Assembly (NCBI GenBank): GCA_035697325.1
Contig: DASSDB010000004.1
Coordinates: 186,001 to 250,000 of the forward strand
Source: Candidatus Saccharimonadales bacterium
Lineage (GTDB): Bacteria > Patescibacteriota > Saccharimonadia > Saccharimonadales > Saccharimonadaceae
Direction of reading: 5' to 3'
DNA: 64,000 nt
Under the pieces are notes generated by a model. The model saw only the letters and a program-made list of their open reading frames with translations, was not told the DNA's origin and did no database searches. A program made the translations under genes and the position numbers. Positions 15,911 through 24,300 of this stretch are shown piece after piece (position 1 is the first letter of the stretch; each line of letters starts with the position of its first letter).

Positions 15911-16891
15911 CTACACGGTGAAGTTGTGCAGCACAGCCGGCCCGGTCGCGAGCCTGACACCCGAGCCGGAGAGCACCCTGAGCTGCGAGAAACTGAAGGT
16001 GCTCTTACGCGCCTTGATCTCTCGAGCGAACCGCTTCATGACACCGAGGAATACGTCGTCGTAGTTGAGCGGCGAGGCCATGCCTCGGCCCAACTCCAAC
16101 GTTTCGTGATCGTAGAACGTCGTTCGGCCGGAAAGCGTGAAGACAGTTTCGGTACCACCCTCGAAACGAAGAGTGATCGTCTCGGGGAAGTGATTCGTCT
16201 CCAGCTTGCGGCTGCCCGAGCAGAAGAAGGTCACTCCATCGTGCAGCGTACCGGCCACCGCGTAGCGGTCGGGACTGTTGGCCAGCCGGATCGCCGTGAA
16301 CGGCTGCCATCCGAGCAGCTTCATCAGGTAGCCGATCTCGTGACCCCAGTGATCGAGGAGAAGGCTACGCCCCTCCTTCTTCCAGGGGTTTTCCGTGGCG
16401 TGATACGTGAAGTCGAGCCCCACGTGCTCCAGTGCGCCATACTTGCGCTGGAGGTTGCCGAGATTGGCACACGCCCATCCGTAGGGCGCGTTTTCGAGCT
16501 CGTTGCGCGGATGGCACGTCGTCACCAGCACCTTGTTGGTTTCAGCCTCCACGAGCGCACGCTCCACGACCACCAGCCCATCCTGCGTGGTGGCCAGCGG
16601 CTTCTCGCAGAAAACAGGCTTACGCGCACGAACGACTCGAGCAAGCTGAGCCGGATGCGCCTCGTCGATCGACGCAATCACGATCGCGTCGATGTCCGGG
16701 TCGCGAAGGAGGTCTTCCTCTCGGCCGTAGCCCGGAACGTTCTGACCCACCTTCTGCCTGAACGTCGCGATACTCCTTTCCGAAGGATCGAACAGCCCGG
16801 CCAGCGAAAACTCACCGGTCTGGAGAGCAGGAATGGCGTGTGAGCGCCAGGCATGGTTACCAGTACCCAGGAAACCCAAGCGGATTACCAC
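15911..16891 (-). CDS. Gfo/Idh/MocA-family NAD(P)-dependent oxidoreductase
   Basis: The start is GTG 16891, three bases after GGAGGAAATT-type sequence, giving 326 residues. The N-terminal Rossmann motif is GFLGTGNHA, and the conserved EKP motif is in FCEKPLA. A histidine-containing GHEIGYLMKLLG helix lies in the expected active-site region of the C-terminal domain. Family members oxidise or reduce sugars, inositols or biliverdin; the substrate cannot be assigned. Codons are strongly G/C-ending compared with neighbours, and a sugar dehydrogenase standing alone is odd in a reduced genome, so acquisition, perhaps from an actinobacterial host, is a reasonable guess. Confidence 0.82.
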   Translation of the reverse strand: MVIRLGFLGTGNHAWRSHAIPALQTGEFSLAGLFDPSERSIATFRQKVGQNVPGYGREEDLLRDPDIDAIVIASIDEAHPAQLARVVRARKPVFCEKPLATTQDGLVVVERALVEAETNKVLVTTCHPRNELENAPYGWACANLGNLQRKYGALEHVGLDFTYHATENPWKKEGRSLLLDHWGHEIGYLMKLLGWQPFTAIRLANSPDRYAVAGTLHDGVTFFCSGSRKLETNHFPETITLRFEGGTETVFTLSGRTTFYDHETLELGRGMASPLNYDDVFLGVMKRFAREIKARKSTFSFSQLRVLSGSGVRLATGPAVLHNFTV

Positions 16892-17030
16892 AATTTCCTC
16901 CGTTGATCGGTCCAAACTGTACCCCTAAACCATACCATTTTAAATTAATTTCAGCAAACCATTTCACCCTTAAGTAGGTGCTGTGTGTCATGTGATAAAA
17001 TTAGTGAGTTGTCAACGGAGAGGAATCCTG

Positions 17031-17345
17031 ATGTACGAAGTTGAGTTCACGATGGAGCCCAAAGTTCGTGTCGCGAGTCAGGCGGACTTCACTCACAGCA
17101 TTGCCTACATCGTGAATCGGATTGAGCTGAACGAAAATCGCTGGGATGGTGAGGTGCAGCTTCGTCTAGTCAATGACGAGGAAGAGGGGACGATTGTTTC
17201 GTGCCCTGAATTTACCGCCGAAAACGACGAGCAGGCAAAGGGATACGCCGTCACATGGCTACGGACTACCCTCGGCGGGCTTCTCGGCTGCGCACCTGAT
17301 GAAGTAATCTTCGAAAACCTCACCTGGACAAGGACAAGAATCTAG
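17031..17345 (+). CDS. Orphan protein of 104 aa
   Basis: The ATG at 17031 follows GGAGAGGAATCCTG. The protein is acidic and soluble, with an antiparallel-strand-like first half and a helix carrying QAKGYAVTWLRTTLGGLLG. No motif is recognised. Upstream is an extended -10 (TGTGATAAAAT near 16990), and downstream is a perfect 15-bp hairpin, so it is an independent unit divergent from the oxidoreductase. Confidence 0.6.
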   Translation: MYEVEFTMEPKVRVASQADFTHSIAYIVNRIELNENRWDGEVQLRLVNDEEEGTIVSCPEFTAENDEQAKGYAVTWLRTTLGGLLGCAPDEVIFENLTWTRTRI

Positions 17346-17355
17346 TCAGACAACG

Positions 17356-17395
17356 GACCTAGCCATACCCTTATTTTTTCGGGTATGGCTAGGTC
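17356..17395 (+). terminator. Perfect 15-bp inverted repeat after the 17031 gene
   Basis: Positions 17356-17370 pair with 17381-17395; the loop holds TTATTTTTTC, and the downstream tail is ATGCGTTTTATT. Confidence 0.65.
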
Positions 17396-17472
17396 ATGCG
17401 TTTTATTGACATCATTTTTTATCTATGCGAAACTAGAAAGCAATAAGCGTGAGCTTAACGGGGGATAGACAA

Positions 17473-20031
17473 ATGAAACCAAAAAAAGCAATTATTATAG
17501 CTATTGCGCTTGTTATTTTCGTTGGCGCAGGAGCATGGGCTTTCTTTTCATCACGTTCTCAAAATACTTCACCGTCGCAGCAATCTGCTATCTCAACCGT
17601 TAAGCTCAATATTCCAAACTCAAGTCTTGAGCTAGCCAAAACAAGTAAGTCACTTGATATATCCGTAGATATTGAGGGCACGGCCACTATCGCAAGGGTT
17701 GAGTATCTGCTTGACGGAGAAGTAGTGGCTCGGAGCATAGAGCCTCCTTACAAAGTCACGATAAGCCTCGCCAAGTTAAAAAAGGGCGAACACACGCTCC
17801 AAGCTATTGCCTACGACACCTCTGGCGGCAGTGCCAAGAGCAAAGTGTTTACCTTCACCATCGATGATTCAGATACGGTAACTCCAGCAAACGACGAGTC
17901 CCAAACCACTGTTGAAGAAAGTACTTCGATCCCAACCGCAAGGGCATCTCGTGTGACTACGGCAAAGTCGGGAGGCTCTAGCGGTTCTAGCGGCACTTCA
18001 AACAACAACGATGGTGGTACGCCTACACCAACCGACTCTGAGGAAAATTACCGTACGGCCGGAGGTTGGTATGGTTCTCTTCCTCCACAACTAGAGATTT
18101 GTAGTAACAATGGCTGGAATGGCGGCCCCTCAAGCGCACCCGCAGGCAGTAATACTATTATCGTTCCCGCAGGCGACAACACCGGCTTCAATTTCACTCA
18201 AGATAATAAAATTTTCTGGTTTGCGCCCGGTGAGCATACGCTTGGAACAGGGCAATTCTCTCAGATAGTCGTCGGAAATAATAGTACTTATATTGGTGCG
18301 CCTACCGCGGTTCTTAATGGCAACAATAACAACCAGTATGCCTTTACCGGTAATGCCACCAACGTACGTATAGCTTATCTCGAAGTTAAGAACTTCGGTA
18401 GAGGTACAGATAACCAAGACGAGGGAGTTATTAATCACAACGCGGCCGACAATTGGACCATGGAGTATCTTTACGCTCACCACAATGATGGCGCAGCAGT
18501 ATTCCTTGGCAGCAATAATACCGTTCGCTATAACTGTCTAAAAGATAACGGCCAGTACGGGTTTAGCATGTTCAAAGACCAAATTGAAGGTGATTCTGCT
18601 ATTAAGGATATCGTCCTTGACCACAACGAAATCAGCGGAAATAACCAGGATAACTGGGAGGTTCTTTCGCCAGGATGTGGCTGTACGGGTGGGGGTAAGT
18701 TCTGGGATGTAAAAGGTGCTACGGTCACTAACAATTACGTTCACGATAACCTTAGTACAGGGCTCTGGGCAGATACGAACGACATCGACTTCTTGTTTGA
18801 CAGTAACTGGATCGAGCATAATTCGGGCGAAGGAATCTGGTACGAAATCAGCTACAATGCCACGATAAGCCGCAATACCCTTAAACGGAACGCCTGGGTA
18901 GGAGGCAACCGCAATACAGGTTCACCAGCACCCGCAATTTACATTTCAGAGTCTGGCGGCGATAGTCGACTGCAATCAACCACCAGCGGAAGTACCAATC
19001 TTCAAATCAAAAACAATTTACTTGAAGACAACTTCTCTGGCGTATCTGTCTTTGAAAACTCAAACCGTTTCTGTGATTCCAACGGTAACACGAGCAAATC
19101 GTACTGTACACCTTTTGTCAGCCCAACGATCATCCCTAAAAATCCGACCACACCCCCAACATATGACTTCACATATCCTAATCCTATCGGCTTAAATCAC
19201 CCTTGCTACACAAGCATTTCATCTGCTCCATATACATTTAATTGTCGCTGGCATTCTCAAAACGTTAAGGTATTCAACAATGAGTTCCGCTTTACGGCTG
19301 CGAATGTTCCATGTGCCGGCACTTTTTGCGGCGTTCAGGCGCTCTTTGCAACAGGTGCAAATAATATACCGTGGGCTCCGGCAGCGTACAACATTGGAAA
19401 CATCCAAAACGATGTCATGTTTAACAACGGAAACAAGTTCTCTAATAACACCTATATAGGAGACTGGCGATTCGCTAAGGGTAGCGGTGAAACAATCAAC
19501 TGGAATATTTGGCAGTTAGCACCGTTTAATCAGGATACTGGCAGTACCATCAGTGGTCAGACTCCAGTCGCCAATGCGCTCGATACTAACACGGCTACTC
19601 TTGAAGGCTCAATCGGACAGTGGCAATCTTGGTTTACAACAAATATCGCCCAATCAACACTAGAAGCACATAGTGGAACCCACAGTATGAAGATAGATAC
19701 CACTGGTGGAGGAAGCTGGGGAGTGCAACTTGCCAATTATCCAGGATTCCGTGTAACTCCAGGGTCTAAACACGTCAGCTTCTGGGCAAAGAAGACCGCT
19801 GGAACGACTTCGGCAGTACGCCTCCAGCTTACCTGGCGAGACAGTGACGGGAACGTCATTAACCCAACACCGGCAGATCTTACACTAAGTGGCCTTAATT
19901 CAACCTGGCAGCAAGCGAGTGTAGATATGGCTGCACCAAACAACGTTTCGACGGTCTTTATTAGCTTCCTCGGAACGGGCTCATTGGGTGACACGGTATT
20001 TATCGATGATATTGTCGTAGGAGATAATTAA
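17473..20031 (+). CDS. Large surface protein: Ig-like domain, beta-helix and carbohydrate-binding-like end
   Basis: From the ATG at 17473 (after GGGGGATAGA) the protein has 852 residues. It has a membrane anchor or signal helix at about 5-25, an Ig-like domain at about 45-125 with the VEYLLDGEVVARS pattern, a flexible Ser/Thr/Gly linker, and a right-handed parallel beta-helix at about 200-650, recognisable by repeated N-N-T/N-x-x-x-N-x-I turns as in pectate-lyase-like proteins. The C-terminal domain at about 720-850 resembles a carbohydrate-binding module. I infer a surface adhesin or polysaccharide-binding protein. It is the first of three surface genes. Confidence 0.8.
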   Translation: MKPKKAIIIAIALVIFVGAGAWAFFSSRSQNTSPSQQSAISTVKLNIPNSSLELAKTSKSLDISVDIEGTATIARVEYLLDGEVVARSIEPPYKVTISLAKLKKGEHTLQAIAYDTSGGSAKSKVFTFTIDDSDTVTPANDESQTTVEESTSIPTARASRVTTAKSGGSSGSSGTSNNNDGGTPTPTDSEENYRTAGGWYGSLPPQLEICSNNGWNGGPSSAPAGSNTIIVPAGDNTGFNFTQDNKIFWFAPGEHTLGTGQFSQIVVGNNSTYIGAPTAVLNGNNNNQYAFTGNATNVRIAYLEVKNFGRGTDNQDEGVINHNAADNWTMEYLYAHHNDGAAVFLGSNNTVRYNCLKDNGQYGFSMFKDQIEGDSAIKDIVLDHNEISGNNQDNWEVLSPGCGCTGGGKFWDVKGATVTNNYVHDNLSTGLWADTNDIDFLFDSNWIEHNSGEGIWYEISYNATISRNTLKRNAWVGGNRNTGSPAPAIYISESGGDSRLQSTTSGSTNLQIKNNLLEDNFSGVSVFENSNRFCDSNGNTSKSYCTPFVSPTIIPKNPTTPPTYDFTYPNPIGLNHPCYTSISSAPYTFNCRWHSQNVKVFNNEFRFTAANVPCAGTFCGVQALFATGANNIPWAPAAYNIGNIQNDVMFNNGNKFSNNTYIGDWRFAKGSGETINWNIWQLAPFNQDTGSTISGQTPVANALDTNTATLEGSIGQWQSWFTTNIAQSTLEAHSGTHSMKIDTTGGGSWGVQLANYPGFRVTPGSKHVSFWAKKTAGTTSAVRLQLTWRDSDGNVINPTPADLTLSGLNSTWQQASVDMAAPNNVSTVFISFLGTGSLGDTVFIDDIVVGDN

Positions 20032-20111
20032 AAAATGATTTATTTAATAGCCATAAGCAAAATGTTGTGATAGTGTAGTAAAATAAGGATAGAAAAGGTT
20101 AGAAACAGGAA

Positions 20112-21317
20112 ATGGCACGTTTACCAACACCAGGCTCAGATGATGGCACATGGGGCACCGTTCTTAACGATTTCTTAGCGGTCGCCCACGATAGCGGAGG
20201 AGGGCTTAAAGCTGGCGCAGTCAGTTCTTCTACGATTCAAGATAACTCTGTATCCGGCAGCAAGCTCCAAGATGGCAGTGTAACCAACGCCAAACTTGAT
20301 TCAGGGGCTGGCAGTGATGGACAGGTTCTCACCAAAGACAGTGCCTCTTCGGGTGGCTTCAAATGGACCTCTACGGCCGGTACACCCGATGCTACCACTA
20401 GTACCAAGGGACTGGTTCAGCTGGCAGGGGACTTAGGGGGAGTCGGTACGGCTGCCGCCGCCCCTATAATTAGCAATAATGCAATTACCAATGGCAAGAT
20501 TGCCGATAACGCTGTCACATCTGCTAAAATTGCCGACGGAACCATCGTTGATGCTGATATTTCAGCGAGTGCCGCTATCGCTAAGAGTAAACTCGCCGCA
20601 CTCAATATCGGTGATGCTGATGTAAGCGCCATTTCTGAAAGTAAAGTCACAAACCTCACTACAGATCTTGCGGCTACCGAGAAAACCGCTAATAAAGGTA
20701 CTGCCGGTGGATATGCCTCTCTTGATGGCTCCACAAAGGTACCTATCGCACAAATTCCTACGGGCACAACGGGGACGACGGTAGCCCTTGGTAATGACTC
20801 ACGCATTACTGGTGCTGAACAAACGGTAAACAAAGGTGCGGCAAGTGGATATGCGGGACTGAATGCATCGACACATGTACCTACAGGCCAGCTAGGCTCG
20901 GGTACGGCAGACTCTACGACATTCTTAAGAGGTGACTCGACATGGGTAACCGTATCTGGCGGTGGTCCTGCGGTAACTCCTACGAATGGTGGTGGCGAAA
21001 CATACTACGATATTGGTAACTCGGGAACCGCAGCAACAGCAGACCTTACTAACGGTAACGTTCAAAAACTGACGCTGACAGGCAACTGTACGCTTACTCT
21101 AGCAAACCCGGCAGCCGGAGCCATGCGCGCAATGACACTACTTGTATTTCAGGACGGCACAGGTTCACGAACTATCACTTGGCCTGCGTCTGTAAAGTGG
21201 GGTATCGCTGGAGCACCTGTACTATCGACCGCAGCAACAAAGATGGACATTGTCTCTCTCTTTACTGTTGACGGTGGCACGACCTGGTATGGAGCGCTTG
21301 GCGCCAAAGGCTACTAA
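20112..21317 (+). CDS. Tail-fibre-like repetitive surface protein
   Basis: The 401-aa protein starts with RLPTPGSDDGTWGTVLNDFL, followed by serial short repeats of the type N-A-I/V-x-x-x-K-I-A/x-D-N/G-A/T-V, typical of trimeric phage tail fibres and related adhesins. The C-terminal ~110 residues read as a compact beta domain (TLTGNCTLTLANPAAGAMRAM ...). I see no signal peptide. The N-terminal LPTPG is not in a sorting-signal position. AGAAACAGGAA precedes the ATG. It is followed three bases later by the LamG gene, so the two probably form one transcription unit. Confidence 0.75.
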   Translation: MARLPTPGSDDGTWGTVLNDFLAVAHDSGGGLKAGAVSSSTIQDNSVSGSKLQDGSVTNAKLDSGAGSDGQVLTKDSASSGGFKWTSTAGTPDATTSTKGLVQLAGDLGGVGTAAAAPIISNNAITNGKIADNAVTSAKIADGTIVDADISASAAIAKSKLAALNIGDADVSAISESKVTNLTTDLAATEKTANKGTAGGYASLDGSTKVPIAQIPTGTTGTTVALGNDSRITGAEQTVNKGAASGYAGLNASTHVPTGQLGSGTADSTTFLRGDSTWVTVSGGGPAVTPTNGGGETYYDIGNSGTAATADLTNGNVQKLTLTGNCTLTLANPAAGAMRAMTLLVFQDGTGSRTITWPASVKWGIAGAPVLSTAATKMDIVSLFTVDGGTTWYGALGAKGY

Positions 21318-21320
21318 AAA

Positions 21321-22016
21321 ATGGGTGCGCTCGCATCACTTCGCTTTACGGAGGTTCGACACCGCGATCAATACCCGGGTTTAATTGGAGCTTGGGGATT
21401 CGATGAGGGTACCGGCCTCGTAGCCGTCGATAGCTCTACGAAGGGCTCCGATCTCACGGTCAGCCCCGGTATGACATGGGCCACGGGATACGCAAGCGGG
21501 ACGGCTATTCAAAATGGAGGTGGTGGTGGCGCCGGTGGCGCTTTTCGCCAAAAAGACATTGTTGACAGCAACATGACAATCATGGGATGGGCACGGCCAC
21601 TTGATCTAACCTCTGGTACGTCCAGACCACTCTTTGGATTTTGGGATGCAACCAATGCGGCAGGGAGTACCTGGCTGGCAATCTGGGCACAACGCAACGA
21701 TTTCGGAACGGGAAATGTTTTACAAGGGAATGTGCGCGCAGGAGGATCTCTCGTCGCGCTTAATGGCTCGGCACTCACCCTCAATACTTGGGCTCATCTT
21801 GCTCTTACCTACAATGGAACAAACATAATTCTTTATAAAGATGGGGTATCTGTTGCAACGGTGGCACAGCCCGGCGCAGCGTACACAGGTACTGCCTATT
21901 TTCTCGTGGTACCAGATTCTGGCAATGCTCAAGTTGATGATGTGCGTGTTTTTAATACGACATTATCGCAAGCTGAAATACAGTCATTCATGCAACAACC
22001 CGTTGCCGTGCCGTAG
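21321..22016 (+). CDS. LamG / concanavalin A-like domain protein
   Basis: The 231-aa protein is a single LamG-type jelly roll. It shows GLIGAWGFDEGTG, TIMGWARP, LNTWAHLALTYNGTNIILYKDG and QVDDVRVFNTTLSQAEIQ, the standard strand order of LamG_3 modules that bind glycans or proteins. It begins four bases after the tail-fibre-like gene, which suggests the two products act together at the cell surface. No signal peptide is seen in either. A glycine run near residues 65-71 is loop sequence. Confidence 0.85.
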   Translation: MGALASLRFTEVRHRDQYPGLIGAWGFDEGTGLVAVDSSTKGSDLTVSPGMTWATGYASGTAIQNGGGGGAGGAFRQKDIVDSNMTIMGWARPLDLTSGTSRPLFGFWDATNAAGSTWLAIWAQRNDFGTGNVLQGNVRAGGSLVALNGSALTLNTWAHLALTYNGTNIILYKDGVSVATVAQPGAAYTGTAYFLVVPDSGNAQVDDVRVFNTTLSQAEIQSFMQQPVAVP

Positions 22017-22070
22017 GCCAGCTCGAAACCGAACAAAGCGGAATATGCGTCGTGATGAACGCGGTGAGAT

Positions 22071-22751
22071 TTATGCATCGGGAATCGTAACGGTGATATC
22101 GTCAAAGATTGTGCCGCTTGGGCAATTGTGCACAAGATGGGCAATCTCGTAAAATCCGGGCACAAAATCTCCGGGCGCTATAGTTTCAAGTTGCGCCCAG
22201 AATGCCTCACCAACTTCAGGGCGCAACTCGGCTTCGCGCCCTGGTCTGGCTTCGGCCGCTTCAAAAAGATGGACGAGCATATGGCGATCAAGGATATTCC
22301 CGCGAAATCCACGAACATAGACTCCGCCCCGATACGTAAGTCTTGCGATTAGGCCAGCTTTTTCCGCCAACTCCCGGGCAGCCATCTCGTCAAGTTTCTC
22401 ACCAAAATGAAGCATGCCATGCGGGAAACTGACCAAGCCTACGTTGGGCTGCCGGTGCCACCGTGAAAAGAGATACTCATCATTATCATTCTTACAAACG
22501 ATCGCCGTGAGAATCTTAGGTTGTTGGCGCGTCTTACCCGTTTCAAGACTGAGTGTTCCTGCAAACTGCAACCCTTTGGTGCTTAACCGATAGTGTTTCT
22601 CGTACTTCTCAATCAAGTCGTCTTTTATAAGGCCTTTCAGATGATACATAAAAAGATTGCCTTCAACACCCTTAGGACGAAGTTCACTATACCGGCGCGT
22701 CGCATGTCGCGTCAGTTCAAGCAATATATGGTATTGGATCCAGCTGAGCAT
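22071..22751 (-). CDS. Winged-helix plus Nudix-like domain protein
   Basis: The 226-aa protein has an N-terminal winged-helix of about 75 residues (ILLELTRHATRRYSELRPKGVEGNLFMYHLKGLIKDDLI) followed by a Nudix fold. The Nudix box is altered: the G-x5-E part and the RE pair are kept, but the next glutamate pair reads EK rather than EE before AGL. This N-terminal HTH plus Nudix layout resembles NrtR-like or other metabolite-sensing regulators in which the Nudix domain binds rather than hydrolyses ligand. It is convergent with the LamG gene and divergent from a second Nudix gene. Confidence 0.75.
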   Translation of the reverse strand: MLSWIQYHILLELTRHATRRYSELRPKGVEGNLFMYHLKGLIKDDLIEKYEKHYRLSTKGLQFAGTLSLETGKTRQQPKILTAIVCKNDNDEYLFSRWHRQPNVGLVSFPHGMLHFGEKLDEMAARELAEKAGLIARLTYRGGVYVRGFRGNILDRHMLVHLFEAAEARPGREAELRPEVGEAFWAQLETIAPGDFVPGFYEIAHLVHNCPSGTIFDDITVTIPDA

Positions 22752-22849
22752 TGTTCAATTATTTTTGAGTCAAAAAGCCTTACTTACGAAGCCATGCACT
22801 TCACTGATATCATTCTACTGTACCTTGACAGAAGAGATGACTCAAGCGG

Positions 22850-23485
22850 ATGAAGAAAGGTCTAAGGTTGAAACTGACATTTACACCGCCTAGCGACGGC
22901 CGAGTGCACAGCTACTGCCTTTATTGCGGGCAAGAAAGCCCTCGCAGTGGCTTGCGCGAGAAGCGTCTTGCGTATGAATGCAAGGCGTGTGGCCGACGGC
23001 ATACCCGAGCACTCATCATTGATCCCGGTGTTCGATGGTGGTGCGATGAAACCGGTGAATACTGGCACGAGACAGCAGGGATTTTCCTCAGCAACAATCA
23101 GGGGGAGTTTCTGTTTTTCGAGCGGACACGCCATCCGTTCGGGCTAACAGTTCCGGCGGGTCACGTCGACACCGGAGAGCTCGAAATGACGACGGCACGC
23201 CGGGAACTCGGAGAAGAAGCGGGCGTTCTGCTTCCGAATTCGGCTTTCAGGCACGTGGTGAGTGAGGCTATTTACGGCGACGAATGCCGGCGCGGAGCTG
23301 ATGTTCATCGCTGGCATATTTTCACCGCCAAATTGCCCAGTCATCTGTCGATTATCGTTGACGAGCGCGAGGGAGTAAATCCAATCTGGCTGCGCCTTGA
23401 AGACGCGCTAGAGCGCAAGCTCACTTTTGCAACACGGTACATCATCTCACGGCACTGCGAAGCTATCGCGCAGATCGTCGGGTGA
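22850..23485 (+). CDS. Nudix hydrolase with N-terminal zinc ribbon
   Basis: The 211-aa protein has two CxxC pairs near the N-terminus (YCLYCGQ and YECKACGR) forming a zinc ribbon. A Nudix domain follows with an intact box, G-HVDTG-E-LEMTTAR-RELGEEAGV, so it should be catalytically competent. Zinc-ribbon Nudix proteins include NADH pyrophosphatase (NudC), although the NudC SQPWPFPxS signature is not seen. It is divergent from the winged-helix Nudix-like gene and closed by a perfect hairpin. Confidence 0.82.
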   Translation: MKKGLRLKLTFTPPSDGRVHSYCLYCGQESPRSGLREKRLAYECKACGRRHTRALIIDPGVRWWCDETGEYWHETAGIFLSNNQGEFLFFERTRHPFGLTVPAGHVDTGELEMTTARRELGEEAGVLLPNSAFRHVVSEAIYGDECRRGADVHRWHIFTAKLPSHLSIIVDEREGVNPIWLRLEDALERKLTFATRYIISRHCEAIAQIVG

Positions 23486-23492
23486 GTAATAC

Positions 23493-23527
23493 GTGACCAA
23501 GCTGCTGTTTTGCGGCAGCTTGGTCAC
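23493..23527 (+). terminator. Perfect 13-bp inverted repeat after the zinc-ribbon Nudix gene
   Basis: Positions 23493-23505 pair with 23515-23527; there is no T-run on the plus strand. Confidence 0.6.
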
Positions 23528-23539
23528 CAACCCATATAT

Positions 23540-23568
23540 TTGACAAAATAATTCAAAAGAGCTATTAT
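23540..23568 (+). promoter_or_regulatory. Consensus promoter of the sigma factor gene
   Basis: TTGACA at 23540-23545 and TATTAT at 23563-23568 are separated by 17 bp. The start codon is ten bases beyond, so the message is leaderless or nearly so. Confidence 0.75.
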
Positions 23569-23578
23569 ACTCAGAATC

Positions 23579-24265
23579 ATGTCCGAGGTCACACGCACCC
23601 CCGACTCCTTTCGGCACGATTCCGAAGTGCCACCATCTTCCATGCCCGATAGCCGTACTCTTGGCAGGGAAGCCCTTCGGGAAGTTAACTCCTCACTCAA
23701 GCGAGAGTTCGAAACATTTATTGCTCCTCATGTTTCCCTTATCTTAGGAATCGCGCGTAAATCACTGAGCGACCCGCAGGATGCCGAAGACATCCTTCAG
23801 GAAGTGCTCATAAAGACATGGCATGTTTTCGAAAAAGGAAATCGGCCCAAGAAAGGTTGGTTTGCCACCGTTACCCGTACGACAATTATTGACAGTTACC
23901 GTAGAGAATCCCTGCGGCGCCCTAATACAGAAGCCGTTGATTACACCTCTTACGAAAATCAGGCTCTCCACCCCTCATATTCGTTCGAAGACACAATCAG
24001 ACAGGAGATGCTTGCGGGTGACGATGCATTTATGCAATTTCTCGTTGATATCCTTAGAACACAGCATATATCCGGCGAGGAGCTACTTGAGCTGGTTATT
24101 GAAATAGCAAACGGCTCCAAAGTAAGCGAGTACGCCGCGGCACACAATATGCCGGGCGGACAGGCTCGCCGCCATCTCTATATCGCGCGTAATCAGGCAA
24201 GAAAGTACGAAGCCCTCATACAAGCTTATCTTGCGGGTGAAGACATTTCCTCCAAAACATTATAA
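23579..24265 (+). CDS. ECF-type RNA polymerase sigma factor
   Basis: The 228-aa protein has a clear sigma region 2 at about 40-115, with DAEDILQEVLIKTW and KKGWFATVTRTTIIDSYRRESLRR. The C-terminal part (about 150-215) is helical and ends in an HTH-like YAAAHNMPGGQARRHLYIARNQAR, a divergent region 4. No anti-sigma gene is next to it. The next gene, 35 bp downstream with its own -10 overlapping this stop, encodes a protein made only of repeated LuxR-type HTH modules. The pairing of a sigma factor with a poly-HTH protein suggests an accessory regulatory unit. Confidence 0.8.
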   Translation: MSEVTRTPDSFRHDSEVPPSSMPDSRTLGREALREVNSSLKREFETFIAPHVSLILGIARKSLSDPQDAEDILQEVLIKTWHVFEKGNRPKKGWFATVTRTTIIDSYRRESLRRPNTEAVDYTSYENQALHPSYSFEDTIRQEMLAGDDAFMQFLVDILRTQHISGEELLELVIEIANGSKVSEYAAAHNMPGGQARRHLYIARNQARKYEALIQAYLAGEDISSKTL

Positions 24266-24300
24266 AATATGAACACACTGTCAGCAGAAGGGAAGTGCGC

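Noticed and set aside
15899-16843. A 314-codon plus-strand frame opposite the Gfo/Idh/MocA gene
   Set aside because: The minus frame has clear Rossmann and EKP motifs. The plus frame is arginine- and glutamate-rich without recognisable features and runs through the terminator stem.
14686-17396. The repeated inverted repeats as a CRISPR array or IS ends
   Set aside because: Each stem has a different sequence, spacing is irregular, and no transposase or cas gene is present; they are best read as gene-end hairpins.
20112-20160. LPTPG at the N-terminus of the tail-fibre-like protein as a sortase signal
   Set aside because: Sorting signals are C-terminal and followed by a hydrophobic stretch and basic residues. 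This one is at residues 4-8.
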